Positions 1 to 8,460 of a DNA stretch of 64,000 nt are shown here, in pieces. The stretch is from Treponema sp. UBA792 (lineage in GTDB: Bacteria > Spirochaetota > Spirochaetia > Treponematales > Treponemataceae), in the NCBI GenBank assembly GCA_002296965.1, contig DBIW01000012.1:67748-131747 (forward strand). Direction: 5' to 3'. A program made the position numbers and the translations under genes. The notes below the pieces were generated by a model. It ran no database searches, was not told the DNA's origin, and saw only the letters and a program-made list of their open reading frames with translations. Position 1 is the stretch's first letter. Each line of letters opens with the position of its first letter.

Positions 1-244
1 AGTCAAGGTGATAATACTCATATTCAAGAGACATATCGCCGTTCGGACTTTCAATCGGGAACGTGGACGTGAAAACCTCCTGAAGTCCCTGATTTTTGAG
101 CGGCTGATTGTCGCGGAGTCTTTCAGACTGGATGAAATCCTCATAAGATGATGTCTGGATTGAAATAAGATTCGGAACATCCATGAAATTCTGGATATTT
201 TTTCCGATGTACTGACGGTCGATTGTTCGGGTTTTTGCGAACAT
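1..244 (-). CDS. rpoB: RNA polymerase beta subunit, N-terminal part (partial)
   Basis: The gene enters from the left edge on the minus strand and only about the first 81 codons are present. The start reads MFAKTRTIDRQYIGKNI, followed by a segment rich in RpoB N-terminal features (LISIQTSSYEDFIQ, then EVFTSTFPIESPNGD). RpoB forms the catalytic core of RNA polymerase with RpoC. I chose the ATG at 244 because an AGGGGG Shine-Dalgarno lies a few bases upstream; an in-frame ATG at 259 would place that Shine-Dalgarno inside the gene. It follows rplL, as in nearly all bacteria, across a 194-base gap holding a hairpin. Confidence 0.95.
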   Translation of the reverse strand, partial: MFAKTRTIDRQYIGKNIQNFMDVPNLISIQTSSYEDFIQSERLRDNQPLKNQGLQEVFTSTFPIESPNGDMSLEYEYYHLD

Positions 245-367
245 CCGTTCCCCCTGCATTTTAGGTTCAGCGCATATCTGCTACATACAAGAAACTCTGT
301 ACAGCACAGAAACCGCCGATTTATCCCGGTCGGGATTGTTTTATTTAAATTTCGATAAGACAAATAA

Positions 368-405
368 AGGGGATAACCTGAAGCAAAACCACGCAGTTAT
401 CCCCT
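368..405 (-). promoter_or_regulatory. Hairpin between rplL and rpoB, probable attenuator
   Basis: A perfect 10-bp inverted repeat (AGGGGATAAC / GTTATCCCCT) encloses an 18-base loop, 33 bases after the rplL stop. On the transcribed strand it is followed by TTTATTTG, a weak U-rich tail. Position and strength suggest a partial terminator that lowers rpoBC expression relative to the ribosomal proteins, as the rplL-rpoB attenuator does in E. coli; an RNase processing site is the alternative. Confidence 0.6.
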
Positions 406-438
406 ATAAGCAATTAAATTCCTTTTATACGGAACTGA

Positions 439-819
439 TTATTTCTTGCTGGCCTTTCCGCCGGCTTCCTCAAGCTTCTTGACCATCTCGTCAGCATCAG
501 CCTTGCTTACGCCCTCTTTAACAACCTTCGGTGCGCCTTCAACAAGAGCTTTAGCCTCGCCAAGTCCAAGACCTGTAATCTCACGGATTGCCTTGATGAC
601 AGGAATCTTCTTCGCGGCGTCAAAGCCTTCGAGAGTAACGGTGAACTCAGTCTGCTCTTCAGCAGCACCGGCTCCGTCACCGGCCGCAGGAGCCGCAGCA
701 ACCGCGACAGCCGCTGTTACTCCGAATTTTTCTTCCATTGCCTTTACGAGTTCTGAACACTCCAGAACTGTCATTGAAGCGATTGCCTCAAGAATCTGAT
801 CATTTGTGAGAGCTGCCAT
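439..819 (-). CDS. rplL: 50S ribosomal protein L7/L12
   Basis: The 126-residue protein has the standard L7/L12 layout: an N-terminal dimerisation helix ([20 protein letters not shown]), an Ala/Gly-rich hinge around residues 35-52, and the C-terminal factor-binding domain with [20 protein letters not shown]. It forms the mobile stalk of the large subunit that recruits EF-Tu, EF-G and other GTPase factors. The start at 819 is chosen because it gives the canonical N terminus; an upstream in-frame ATG would add 14 residues not typical of the family. It lies 148 bases after rplJ and precedes rpoB. Confidence 0.97.
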   Translation of the reverse strand: MAALTNDQILEAIASMTVLECSELVKAMEEKFGVTAAVAVAAAPAAGDGAGAAEEQTEFTVTLEGFDAAKKIPVIKAIREITGLGLGEAKALVEGAPKVVKEGVSKADADEMVKKLEEAGGKASKK

Positions 820-967
820 ATTGTCTTCTCCACTAAATAAAGTTATTGATTCCGTCCGCAAGGACGGCAGCGGATATTATATCTTACTGATTTTTACCGC
901 ATTTACGCACGGACAGTCGACAGCTATGAAGCCTGACCGCGCTGTATACATTTCGGGGAACTGAAAC

Positions 968-1483
968 TCAGTTCGCACCTTCCTGTTCTTTTTTCTCCGC
1001 ATAGGCTTTCAACGTAGCTGCAAGCTGGCGGACAGGCCCGTTCATCGCGGACATAAGCATAGAGTAAAGCGCCTTCTTTCCAGGAACCTTAGAATATGCC
1101 TCAATCTTTGCCGCATCATAAATCTCATTTGCGATGCTTCCGCCCTTCACAGTGAGTGATGGAGCTTCCTTCGTAAAATCAAAAAGGACTTTGGCGACTT
1201 CGTTTGAATCCTCTTTCACCATGGCGACAACTGTCGGTCCGGTAAGGTAATCCGCCACGTTCTCAACCTTCATGTCCTCAAATGCGATGCGCGCAAAATT
1301 GTTTTTCACAACTTTCAGGACGGCATTCTTCTCGCGGAGCTTGTCCCGGAGCGCCGTAATCTGCTCAACCGTAAGACCACGGTAATCAGCAAAAATGAAG
1401 TCGTTGTATTCCGCAAAAATTTTCTTTGCGTTTTCAATGGCTTCCGCCTTTGCCGGCTGTATTTTTTTAGATCTTATAGCCAT
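968..1483 (-). CDS. rplJ: 50S ribosomal protein L10
   Basis: The 171-residue protein begins MAIRSKKIQPAKAEAIENAK and contains the L10 core (FIFADYRGLTVEQITALRDKLR, then LKVVKNNFARIAFE), with a C-terminal helix that carries L7/L12 dimers. L10 anchors the stalk to 23S rRNA and in many bacteria represses its own operon by binding the leader. Its ATG overlaps the rplA stop codon by one base (TAATG), so translation is likely coupled. The 148 bases after it, before rplL, hold no gene and no clear terminator. Confidence 0.97.
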   Translation of the reverse strand: MAIRSKKIQPAKAEAIENAKKIFAEYNDFIFADYRGLTVEQITALRDKLREKNAVLKVVKNNFARIAFEDMKVENVADYLTGPTVVAMVKEDSNEVAKVLFDFTKEAPSLTVKGGSIANEIYDAAKIEAYSKVPGKKALYSMLMSAMNGPVRQLAATLKAYAEKKEQEGAN

Positions 1484-2163
1484 TATTCACCTTCCTTGAA
1501 ATCAATCCAGACTCCAGGTCCCATTGATGAACTTAAAGACACAGAACGGATGAAACCGGCAGCTGAACCGGCAGGCTTTTTACGGCCAACTTCAGTGACA
1601 AGAACATTCACATTCTCGACGATTTTCTCAGCATCCATAGAGCATTTTCCAACTGCGATATGAACAACTCCACCCTTATCGGCGCGGAATTCAGTACGTC
1701 CCTTCTTCAGTTCGGCTACCGCTTTTGTAATGTCCATAGTGACGGTTCCTGTCTTAGGGTTCGGCATAAGTCCTTTGCGTCCGAGAACCATACCAAGACG
1801 TCCCACATCCTTCATCATGTCAGGAGTTGCGACTGCGACATCAAAATCAAGCCAGCCGCCCTTCACCTTCTCGATATATTCGTCAGAACCGGCATAAGCG
1901 GCACCGGCGGCAAGAGCTTCCTGAACACGGTCATCCTTACAGAAAACGAGAACTTTCTTCTCGCCTTTGAACTGGTTCGGGAAAACGAGCGTGTCACGGA
2001 CACTTGCATTCTTATCAAGACGGAGAGAGACATGAGCCTCAACAGTCTCGTCAAAACCTGCGAATTTCATATCCTGAATCATCTTGCAGGCCGAAGCAAC
2101 ATCATATTTCTTTGTCAGATCATATTTTGCAGCAGCTGCATTATATTTCTTTCCATGTTTCAT
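1483..2163 (-). CDS. rplA: 50S ribosomal protein L1
   Basis: The 226-residue protein starts MKHGKKYNAAAAKYDLTKKY and carries the L1 signature region (PNQFKGEKKVLVFCKDD and GRKGLMPNPKTGTVT). L1 binds 23S rRNA at the mobile L1 stalk near the E site and, in several bacteria, represses the L11-L1 operon by binding its mRNA. It starts one base after the rplK stop and its own stop overlaps the rplJ start, so rplK, rplA and rplJ form one translationally linked unit. Confidence 0.97.
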   Translation of the reverse strand: MKHGKKYNAAAAKYDLTKKYDVASACKMIQDMKFAGFDETVEAHVSLRLDKNASVRDTLVFPNQFKGEKKVLVFCKDDRVQEALAAGAAYAGSDEYIEKVKGGWLDFDVAVATPDMMKDVGRLGMVLGRKGLMPNPKTGTVTMDITKAVAELKKGRTEFRADKGGVVHIAVGKCSMDAEKIVENVNVLVTEVGRKKPAGSAAGFIRSVSLSSSMGPGVWIDFKEGE

Positions 2164-2164
2164 A

Positions 2165-2596
2165 TCAGTGCTCCACCTCTACACCCATACTGCGAGCAGT
2201 ACCGGCGATAATTTTCTTCGCCGCTTCAATATCATTTGCATTGACATCAGGCATCTTTGTCTTTGCAATCTCCTCAAGGTCTTTCTGAGAAAGAGTTCCG
2301 ACCTTATCGCGGAGAGGATTTCCTGACCCCTTGTCAAGTTTAAGCGCCTTCTTGATAAGAACAGCAGCCGGAGGGGTTTTCAGAATAAATGTAAATGATT
2401 TGTCCTGATAGACGGTGATGACGACAGGGATTACGAGTCCCTTCTCCATAGTCTTTGTTCTGTCATTGAATTCCTGAACAAATTTCGGAGCACTTACACC
2501 GTGAGGTCCAAGAGCAGGTCCAATCGGAGGAGCAGGAGTAGCTGATCCAGCGGGGCACTGCAATTTGATTACGGCAGTTACTTTTTTTGTAGCCAT
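2165..2596 (-). CDS. rplK: 50S ribosomal protein L11
   Basis: The 143-residue protein is normal length for L11. The N-terminal domain has the proline-rich switch segment ([19 protein letters not shown]) that contacts EF-G and thiostrepton-type antibiotics, and the C-terminal domain has the rRNA-binding [20 protein letters not shown] helix region. L11 is part of the GTPase-associated centre and is needed for the stringent response where RelA-type enzymes act. A Shine-Dalgarno GGGAGAAATAAA precedes the ATG. It is separated from nusG by a 153-base leader-like spacer. Confidence 0.97.
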   Translation of the reverse strand: MATKKVTAVIKLQCPAGSATPAPPIGPALGPHGVSAPKFVQEFNDRTKTMEKGLVIPVVITVYQDKSFTFILKTPPAAVLIKKALKLDKGSGNPLRDKVGTLSQKDLEEIAKTKMPDVNANDIEAAKKIIAGTARSMGVEVEH

Positions 2597-2749
2597 TTTA
2601 TTTCTCCCAAAATTGGTGTGAAAGCGTCATAAAGGCACTTTCTAACGAGACGCCTCTGTCCGACGGACCTGCGCCTCTCCCAAAAACAGGTGATATACAG
2701 TCCGCATTGGGTTACGGACTCCTGATTTTGACTCAACAGGAAAATGGAA
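2597..2749 (-). promoter_or_regulatory. Structured nusG-rplK spacer
   Basis: This 153-base spacer has no credible gene. It holds a small hairpin (AGTCCG, 10-base loop, CGGACT) soon after the nusG stop and two copies of TTTTGGGAGA, one about 85 bases upstream and one serving as the rplK Shine-Dalgarno region. Spacers here often carry the L1 target site or an extra promoter for the L11 operon. I could not identify either with confidence. Confidence 0.4.
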
Positions 2750-3307
2750 TCAGGCTTTCTCCGCCTGAAGGAAACCGACTTCCACCGGAGTGGGACGGCC
2801 GAAAATCTGAACCTCCACACTCAACTTCTCTTTTTCCAGATTTATATCTTTGATTGTTCCGGTGAACGATGCGAACGGTCCTTCCGTAATCTTAATCTGG
2901 TCACCCAAGGCAAAAGACTGTTTTATATGAATCTGCTTTTCGCCTTTTATCACACCAGACTTCTGCAGGAGATTCTTCGCCTCATCATTAGAAATCGGAA
3001 CCGGACGGACATTAGGATTCGTGCCGACAAAACCGGTCACACCCTGAATTCTTCTGAGCTGGGAACAGATTGACTTCCAGCCTATTTCTGGAAGATCCAT
3101 TTCGAGCATTATATAACCTGGAAGAAATTTGTTATTACGTGTACGGCGCTTGCCGTCCTTTATCTCGACGACTTCTTCCACCGGAACCTTGACATCAAGA
3201 ATAACTTCAGGATTTATTTCCTTTGTATCGAGGAGCGACCTGATTGTCCGCTCTATCTTACCTTCATATCCAGTGTAAGTGTGAAGTATATACCAGTTTC
3301 TTGACAT
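2750..3307 (-). CDS. nusG: Transcription termination/antitermination protein NusG
   Basis: The 185-residue protein has the NGN domain (RNWYILHTYTGYEGKIERTI, then GYIMLEMDL and GVTGFVGTNPNVRPVP) and a C-terminal KOW domain (FALGDQIKITEGPFASFTGTI). NusG rides on RNA polymerase, binds Rho and NusE, and modulates pausing and termination. The linker around residues 55-75 (VPVEEVVEIKDGKRRTRNNK) is of ordinary length. It follows secE by 10 bases, the usual secE-nusG pair. Confidence 0.96.
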   Translation of the reverse strand: MSRNWYILHTYTGYEGKIERTIRSLLDTKEINPEVILDVKVPVEEVVEIKDGKRRTRNNKFLPGYIMLEMDLPEIGWKSICSQLRRIQGVTGFVGTNPNVRPVPISNDEAKNLLQKSGVIKGEKQIHIKQSFALGDQIKITEGPFASFTGTIKDINLEKEKLSVEVQIFGRPTPVEVGFLQAEKA

Positions 3308-3317
3308 CCGAATCCGC

Positions 3318-3500
3318 CTATTTCAGAACGGCACGGAACAGTTCCGTAAAACCGAAGTCAAGCAGTCCGAGGATAACTGCAATCACGACAGTTGAGATAA
3401 TAACAACTTTTACAGAAGAAACAACATCATCGCGTGTAGGCCATACGACTTTCTTCAATTCCGCTTTGCTTTCACGGAAAAACTGAATCATCTTAGACAT
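3318..3500 (-). CDS. secE: Preprotein translocase subunit SecE
   Basis: The 60-residue protein is a short single-span SecE: an amphipathic N-terminal helix (MSKMIQFFRESKAELKKVVW) with the conserved ELKKVVWPTRD segment, then one membrane helix (residues about 30-55). SecE clamps SecY in the Sec translocon of the inner membrane. Single-span SecE is usual outside the enterobacteria. It lies between tRNA-Trp and nusG in the conserved order. Confidence 0.95.
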   Translation of the reverse strand: MSKMIQFFRESKAELKKVVWPTRDDVVSSVKVVIISTVVIAVILGLLDFGFTELFRAVLK

Positions 3501-3524
3501 AATACCTCGTTCCTAAAACTAAAT

Positions 3525-3597
3525 CAGGGCAGGCAGGACTTGAACCCACGACAGGCGGTTTTGGAGACCGCTGCTCTACCAACTGAACTACTGCCCT
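3525..3597 (-). tRNA. tRNA-Trp (CCA anticodon)
   Basis: The 73-base gene folds into a full cloverleaf: 7-bp acceptor stem (AGGGCAG / CTGCCCT), D arm with AGTTGG, anticodon stem GCGGT/ACCGC with loop CTCCAAA giving anticodon CCA, and T loop TTCAAGT. The discriminator is G, as in bacterial tRNA-Trp. The 3' CCA is not encoded. Its place between rpmG and secE is the common bacterial one. Confidence 0.95.
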
Positions 3598-3636
3598 ATA
3601 TATAAACTGCCCGGCAAGGAGCAGCAATATACAATT

Positions 3637-3813
3637 TTATTTTACTTTTGTCTCTTTATGGAGAGTGTGCTTGCGCTCGAACGGGCAATACTTGCTGAGT
3701 TCAAGTTTTCCCTGAATATTCTTGCGGTTCTTGTAAGTCGTGTAGTTCTTTCTCTTACACTCTGAACACTGCAACGCAATAATCTCAACAGCACCTTTCT
3801 TTTTGCTTCCCAT
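3637..3813 (-). CDS. rpmG: 50S ribosomal protein L33
   Basis: This 58-residue gene reads [20 protein letters not shown], then a [11 protein letters not shown] segment and a C-terminal [18 protein letters not shown]. It is the L33 fold, normal length. The first zinc-type pair is intact (C16, C19), but the second pair is C43 followed by Glu at the place of the fourth cysteine, so zinc binding by a classical four-Cys site is doubtful. L33 sits near the E site of the large subunit. It is flanked by tRNA-Thr upstream and tRNA-Trp downstream, all on the minus strand, and is probably co-transcribed with them. Confidence 0.93.
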   Translation of the reverse strand: MGSKKKGAVEIIALQCSECKRKNYTTYKNRKNIQGKLELSKYCPFERKHTLHKETKVK

Positions 3814-3850
3814 ATTATCAGCTCCTGAACAAATTTCAAATGTCTTCTAC

Positions 3851-3923
3851 AGCCCCCGTGCAGAATCGAACTGCAGACCTCAACCTTACCATGGTTGCGC
3901 TCTACCGACTGAGCTACAAGGGC
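3851..3923 (-). tRNA. tRNA-Thr (GGT anticodon)
   Basis: The 73-base gene folds as a cloverleaf with acceptor GCCCTTG / CGGGGGC (two G-U pairs), D loop AGTCGGTAGA, anticodon stem CAACC/GGTTG with loop ATGGTAA giving anticodon GGT, and T loop TTCGATT. The discriminator is U and the 3' CCA is not encoded. It heads the rpmG - tRNA-Trp - secE - nusG run. Confidence 0.94.
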
Positions 3924-4024
3924 AAAATCAGATCCCGCACTTACTTATAGAAAATGCGCGTTTAAAGAATATAGATTATGTTCAGATTATTGTCAAGAAT
4001 CTGAATGGCATTTCAACGGATTTT

Positions 4025-4053
4025 TTGGCTTTTGCAATGTTTTTCAATATATT
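4025..4053 (+). promoter_or_regulatory. Sigma-70-type promoter for cysE
   Basis: TTGGCT (4025-4030) and TATATT (4048-4053) are separated by 17 bases. Predicted transcription starts near 4060, which leaves a short leader with GGAG before the ATG at 4092 and argues against the in-frame ATG at 4059. Confidence 0.55.
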
Positions 4054-4091
4054 GTACTATGAAAATAAACGCGAAAAAAAACGGAGCATCC

Positions 4092-4964
4092 ATGAACATC
4101 GACATGCTGATTGACGGAATTCTAGACTCTTACGACAGATATGGCCTTATAAACAGGAATGACGCGGAGAATTTTCCGAACAGACAGAATGTCGTTTCGG
4201 TGCTTCAGGATCTTCAGTCCCTGATTTTTCCCGGATTCCGGGTGGCCGAAGACATAGACCCGACGAACATCCGCTACATTACCGGCCAGAGGGTGAACAA
4301 CATAATCGCGAAACTGACCAGGGAAATTCAGAAGGCGCTGATTTACACAATCAGCAGGACAAAGGGAAATTCCGACAATGTCGAAAATTCACACTGCTTC
4401 AAGCTTGCGGAGAAAACCGCCGTCGCCCTGATTGAGGAAATTCCGGAGATACGGAGAAAAATCCAGCTGGACACCGCGGCCGCCTACAACGGAGACCCGG
4501 CGGCGCAAAGCAACGAGGAGGTCATCCTTTCATATCCGGGACTTGAGGCGATTCTTGTCCACAGGATTGCGAATTTCCTGTTCAAAAACGGAATTCCGAT
4601 AATCCCGCGGATAATGAGCGAGCATGTTCACGGAAAAACCGGAATAGACATTCATCCCGGCGCGGAAATCGGAGAATCATTTTTCATCGACCACGGAACG
4701 GGCGTCGTCATCGGCGAGACCTGTCTGATCGGCGACCGCGTAAAAATATATCAGGGTGTGACGCTCGGTGCGCTTAGCGTAAAAAAGGAACTCAAAAACA
4801 AAAAACGTCACCCGACAATAGAGGATGACGTCACGATATATGCCGGAGCCACGATACTCGGAGGAAACACCATAATCGGACGCGGCTGCACAATAGGCGG
4901 AAACACCTGGGTGACATCTTCTGTTCCGGAAAACACAATTGTCACGCAGGACAGTCAGTCCTGA
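4092..4964 (+). CDS. cysE: Serine O-acetyltransferase (EpsC/CysE type)
   Basis: The 290-residue enzyme transfers acetyl from acetyl-CoA to L-serine, the first step of cysteine synthesis. The N-terminal half is helical; the C-terminal half, from about residue 165, is a left-handed parallel beta helix of hexapeptide repeats (GIDIHPGAEIGESFFIDHG, TGVVIGETCLIGDRVKIYQG, LGGNTIIGRGCTIGG). The DHG motif carries the catalytic histidine and HPGAEIG matches the serine-binding region. The start is chosen from GGAG five bases before the ATG. No cysK partner is next to it. Its 3' end overlaps the convergent ABC exporter by 10 bases. Confidence 0.9.
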   Translation: MNIDMLIDGILDSYDRYGLINRNDAENFPNRQNVVSVLQDLQSLIFPGFRVAEDIDPTNIRYITGQRVNNIIAKLTREIQKALIYTISRTKGNSDNVENSHCFKLAEKTAVALIEEIPEIRRKIQLDTAAAYNGDPAAQSNEEVILSYPGLEAILVHRIANFLFKNGIPIIPRIMSEHVHGKTGIDIHPGAEIGESFFIDHGTGVVIGETCLIGDRVKIYQGVTLGALSVKKELKNKKRHPTIEDDVTIYAGATILGGNTIIGRGCTIGGNTWVTSSVPENTIVTQDSQS

Positions 4965-6700
4965 CCCGAAATTCTGCGCTGCGCCTCATAAAGTCCGTAA
5001 TAAATTCCTTTCTTCTCCATAAGCTCGGAATGTGTTCCCGACTCTGCGATTCCGTGTCCGTCAACAACGGCTATCCTGTCCGCATTGCGGATTGTAGAAA
5101 GCCTGTGCGCAATAACCAATGTCGTGCGTCCCTCGGAAAGGCTGTCAAACGCGCCCTGAATCTTTATCTCGGTGGCGGTATCCAATGCGGAAGTCGCCTC
5201 GTCCAAAATCAGAACCGGCGGATTTTTCAGAAAGCATCTTGCGATTGATATACGCTGCTTCTGCCCGCCCGAAAGCTTTATTCCCCTCTCGCCCACAACC
5301 GTATCATAGCCGTCCGGCATAAGCATTATGTCGTCATGAATTTCCGCGCGCCGCGCCGCACGCTCAATCTCCTCATCCGTAGCGCCGATTTTTCCATAAG
5401 CGATGTTCTCGCGGACGGTTCCCGCAAAAAGAAACACATCCTGCTGGACAATTCCAATCTGGGAGCGCAGCGAGGACAGCTTTATCTTTCTTATGTCCAT
5501 TCCGTCAAGAAGAATTTCCCCGCCGGAAATCTCGTAAAAACGGGGAATCAGACTGCATAATGAAGTCTTTCCGCCGCCGGATGTTCCGACAAAGGCGAAT
5601 TTCTCTCCCGCGCCCACATGAAGACTAACGCCTTCAAGCACAGGAAAATCCTTTCTATAGCAGAACGAAACATCCCTAAAATCAATGTTTCCCCTTGCGG
5701 CAAGAATTTCAACCGCGTCCGGAGCATCCTTTTCGGAAGAATCGGTACGCATAAGCTCAAGAAACCTGGAAAAACCGGCCATTCCCGTCGTATACTGCTC
5801 GACAAAATTTGAAAGCCTTTTTATCGGCATGGTGAATGCGGAGACGAACAGATTCGCCGCCACAAGATCGGCTACCGTCAGTTTTCCGTCCATTATGAAA
5901 ATTCCGCCCACGGCAAGAACAACAACATTCAGAATATTGTTGAAGAATTCCACATTTGAATGAAAAGTTGACATCGACTTATAAAAATTCTTCTTTGCGG
6001 CGCGGAATTCCGCGTTGTCACGCTCAAAACGGTTCTCCTCGTAGGCCTCGTTTGAAAATCCTTTTGTGACCCTTATTCCGGAAATGCTCGATTCAAGGGA
6101 CGCATTTATTCCGGCCGTCGTCTCCTTTACTTTTTTTGATGAGGATGAAAGTTTTTTTCTGGAAAACATCGCGACCGTCACAATCATGGGAACAAAAAGA
6201 AACACGACAAGCGCGAATTCCCGCCTTATCCGCAGAAGCATGAAAAATGAGCCCAAAAGAGTAAGGATCGAGATGAAAAAATCCTCCGGCCCGTGGTGGG
6301 CAAGCTCGGTAATCTCAAACAAGTCCGTCGTGACGCGCGACATTATCTTTCCGGTTCGGTGCGAGTCATAAAAACTGAATGACTGCCTCTCAAGATGACG
6401 GAAAACATCGCGACGCATATCAGCCTCAACCAGAGTTCCGAACACGTGTCCCCAATAGTTCACAAACCAGGTGCATATCCGCCGGATTATATAGACACCC
6501 AGCAGGATTAATATCATCACCAAAAACGCGCGGATGTTCCTGCCGGGAATCAGCGAATTTACGGCGAAACGGCTTACCATAGGAAAAGCGACATCCACGA
6601 CTGAAATCAGAAGGGCACAGATCATGTCTCCGGCAAAAAGCTTCAGATGAGGTTTGTAATATGAAAAGAAAATTTTAATCGGACGGTCATTGTAGTTCAT
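4955..6700 (-). CDS. ABC exporter, fused membrane and ATPase domains
   Basis: The 581-residue half-transporter has a six-helix membrane domain (about residues 15-310) and a nucleotide-binding domain (about 335-575) with Walker A GTSGGGKTS near 372, Q loop GIVQQDVFLF, signature LSGGQKQRISIARC, Walker B VLILDEATSALD and H loop AHRLST. This is the MsbA/LmrA/lipid-or-drug exporter type that works as a dimer; a lone gene suggests a homodimer. Substrate cannot be told from sequence. It is convergent with cysE and lies 55 bases beyond GH9 on the same strand map, but transcribed before it only by chance of orientation. Confidence 0.9.
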   Translation of the reverse strand: MNYNDRPIKIFFSYYKPHLKLFAGDMICALLISVVDVAFPMVSRFAVNSLIPGRNIRAFLVMILILLGVYIIRRICTWFVNYWGHVFGTLVEADMRRDVFRHLERQSFSFYDSHRTGKIMSRVTTDLFEITELAHHGPEDFFISILTLLGSFFMLLRIRREFALVVFLFVPMIVTVAMFSRKKLSSSSKKVKETTAGINASLESSISGIRVTKGFSNEAYEENRFERDNAEFRAAKKNFYKSMSTFHSNVEFFNNILNVVVLAVGGIFIMDGKLTVADLVAANLFVSAFTMPIKRLSNFVEQYTTGMAGFSRFLELMRTDSSEKDAPDAVEILAARGNIDFRDVSFCYRKDFPVLEGVSLHVGAGEKFAFVGTSGGGKTSLCSLIPRFYEISGGEILLDGMDIRKIKLSSLRSQIGIVQQDVFLFAGTVRENIAYGKIGATDEEIERAARRAEIHDDIMLMPDGYDTVVGERGIKLSGGQKQRISIARCFLKNPPVLILDEATSALDTATEIKIQGAFDSLSEGRTTLVIAHRLSTIRNADRIAVVDGHGIAESGTHSELMEKKGIYYGLYEAQRRISGQD

Positions 6701-6755
6701 CCGTCCGATTATATCAGAAAATCCTCGAATTTGCAGCGGCGACGGATTCCGGAAA

Positions 6756-8309
6756 TCAGCCGAAGTTAAGGGCTGAAATCAATGCGGCCAGTGTCGAATT
6801 CCAGTAGATTGCAACCTCGTTCGTGCTGTAGCTCCGCTCGTCATCAATATATGACAAAAGCGGCGGCACGCCCTCAAGATGTTTTTTCGCGGCGGCATCA
6901 TGCATTCCGGATGCGGGACCGCCGGCCAACATTCCCGGCATGGATTTTCCGAGCGCGCCAGACGGCCGATGATGCGTATGCTCCGGACAGCAGCTTCCGG
7001 CTCCGGTGATATAGCAGATTCCAAGCGGATTGCAGCCTAAAATATAATCCAGCTGCCGCGAGGCGGCAATCCGGAATTCCTTTCGCCCCGTCAGCGAGAA
7101 TGCAAGCATAAAAACGTGCGCGTTGTCGCAGACGCAGCCGTTGCTTCCCCAGAAGACTTTCTCAAGCGCCACGGCGAATCCGTTTTTGGTGGCGGCGGAA
7201 AGAAGCTTTTCAGCCACGGAGACTACGGCATCCGCAAGCTCCGACACAACTGAATCAGGAAGCGAATCTTTTGACTTCAGAAGAATTTCAGTCCCATAAC
7301 CGGCGACATTTCCCCAACCGAACGATTCCTTAAGATTCTCCGCGCGCAGCGCAAGTGCCTTCTGAAGATAACATCCGTCTCCGGTTGCGGAAAAAAGCGC
7401 GCAGAGCGCAAAATATCGCTCGTCGGCCACATTTCTGTCACCGTACTCTCCTGTCTTCAGCTCCGGAGGATTGCTGTAAATCTCATCATCATGGCTGTCA
7501 AGGTAAGACTGCGCAAGTTTTGCGGCGGAAAGCAGACGGGCGGCGAATTCTCCGTCGGACAAAGCAAAATATTTTGAGGCGGCAGCGGCACATCCGGCGA
7601 AATCAGCGGTCGCGGCGGTCGATACAGGAGAAACGACAAGCTCATCGTCCTCATCCTGAGGCATTATGAATCCGCAGAAATGAAAGCATGAAACCTTGTG
7701 GTAGACCGCACCGTCGGCGCGCTGCATCCGGAGCATCCACTCAAGTTCAAAGCGGACTTCAGAAAGAATGTCAAAACGGGAGAATCCGCTTCCGCACGAA
7801 TCAAACGCATCAAGCAGATCCATCACAGCCTTGGCGCCTGCAACGACATAACGTCCATAGTCGCCGGCATCATGCCAGCCGCCGTGGACATCAATACAGG
7901 CTTCAGTTCCGTAGACAAGCGCATTTTTTGTATGACAGGCCGCATGACCGAATACCGGATCCAGGACATCCTCGCCGCAACGGGAAAGGCGGAAATAGTC
8001 AAGCACAGAAAAAAGCAGGCCGTCATAAAGCCCCGAACCGATTCTGAACGGAAAACTTGTGCTCCCGGCGGCCGTAACGGTAAAAATTCCTTCTCCGGAA
8101 AAAGCCGAGAAGTCGCCGGAAACGACCGTTCCTCCCGAAAACGCATCCTCGACCGGAACGCCGAATTTTCCGCTCCAGACACATCTGCCGGACTCATCAT
8201 TCACAAAAAAATCAGCGGGAACAGACCCGTCACCAAAAAAACAGACCGTCTTCACCGCATCGGGCGCGAATCCAATCTGGTTCACAAAAATTCTTTTTCC
8301 GTTCTTCAT
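6756..8309 (-). CDS. Glycoside hydrolase family 9, apparently cytosolic
   Basis: The 517-residue protein has an N-terminal Ig-like cellulase domain (FVNQIGFAPDAVKTVCFF, residues about 7-95) and a GH9 (alpha/alpha)6 catalytic domain. DAGDYG at 147-152 supplies the catalytic-base aspartates, HTHHRPSGA the conserved active-site His/Arg block, and Glu498 in STNEVAIYWN the proton donor. Family members cut beta-1,4-glucans or cello-oligosaccharides. There is no signal peptide from the chosen start, MKNGKRIF; adding the upstream in-frame codons to 8423 does not create one. A cytosolic cellodextrinase acting on imported oligomers is therefore likely. The start lacks a good Shine-Dalgarno. Confidence 0.88.
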   Translation of the reverse strand: MKNGKRIFVNQIGFAPDAVKTVCFFGDGSVPADFFVNDESGRCVWSGKFGVPVEDAFSGGTVVSGDFSAFSGEGIFTVTAAGSTSFPFRIGSGLYDGLLFSVLDYFRLSRCGEDVLDPVFGHAACHTKNALVYGTEACIDVHGGWHDAGDYGRYVVAGAKAVMDLLDAFDSCGSGFSRFDILSEVRFELEWMLRMQRADGAVYHKVSCFHFCGFIMPQDEDDELVVSPVSTAATADFAGCAAAASKYFALSDGEFAARLLSAAKLAQSYLDSHDDEIYSNPPELKTGEYGDRNVADERYFALCALFSATGDGCYLQKALALRAENLKESFGWGNVAGYGTEILLKSKDSLPDSVVSELADAVVSVAEKLLSAATKNGFAVALEKVFWGSNGCVCDNAHVFMLAFSLTGRKEFRIAASRQLDYILGCNPLGICYITGAGSCCPEHTHHRPSGALGKSMPGMLAGGPASGMHDAAAKKHLEGVPPLLSYIDDERSYSTNEVAIYWNSTLAALISALNFG

Positions 8310-8380
8310 AGCGGAAAGTCTAGAAAAAAAACGCTTTCTAAAATAGCACAAATCAATCAATTTATTGTTGCCATCTCCAT

Positions 8381-8414
8381 AAAAAAAGCCGCATCCGGTT
8401 TTCGGATACGGCTT
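8381..8414 (-). terminator. Rho-independent terminator of htpG
   Basis: Read on the minus strand, a 12-bp stem with one mismatch (AAGCCGTATCCG / CGGATGCGGCTT) and a 5-base loop is followed by seven U residues, 47 bases after the htpG stop. Confidence 0.85.
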
Positions 8415-8460
8415 CTGCGGCAACAGACAGAACGGGCGGACGAAACGCCCGAAATTCAGT

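Noticed and set aside
2578..2820. 80-codon frame in the nusG-rplK spacer
   Set aside because: It overlaps both neighbours in the wrong frame and has no start context or recognisable sequence.
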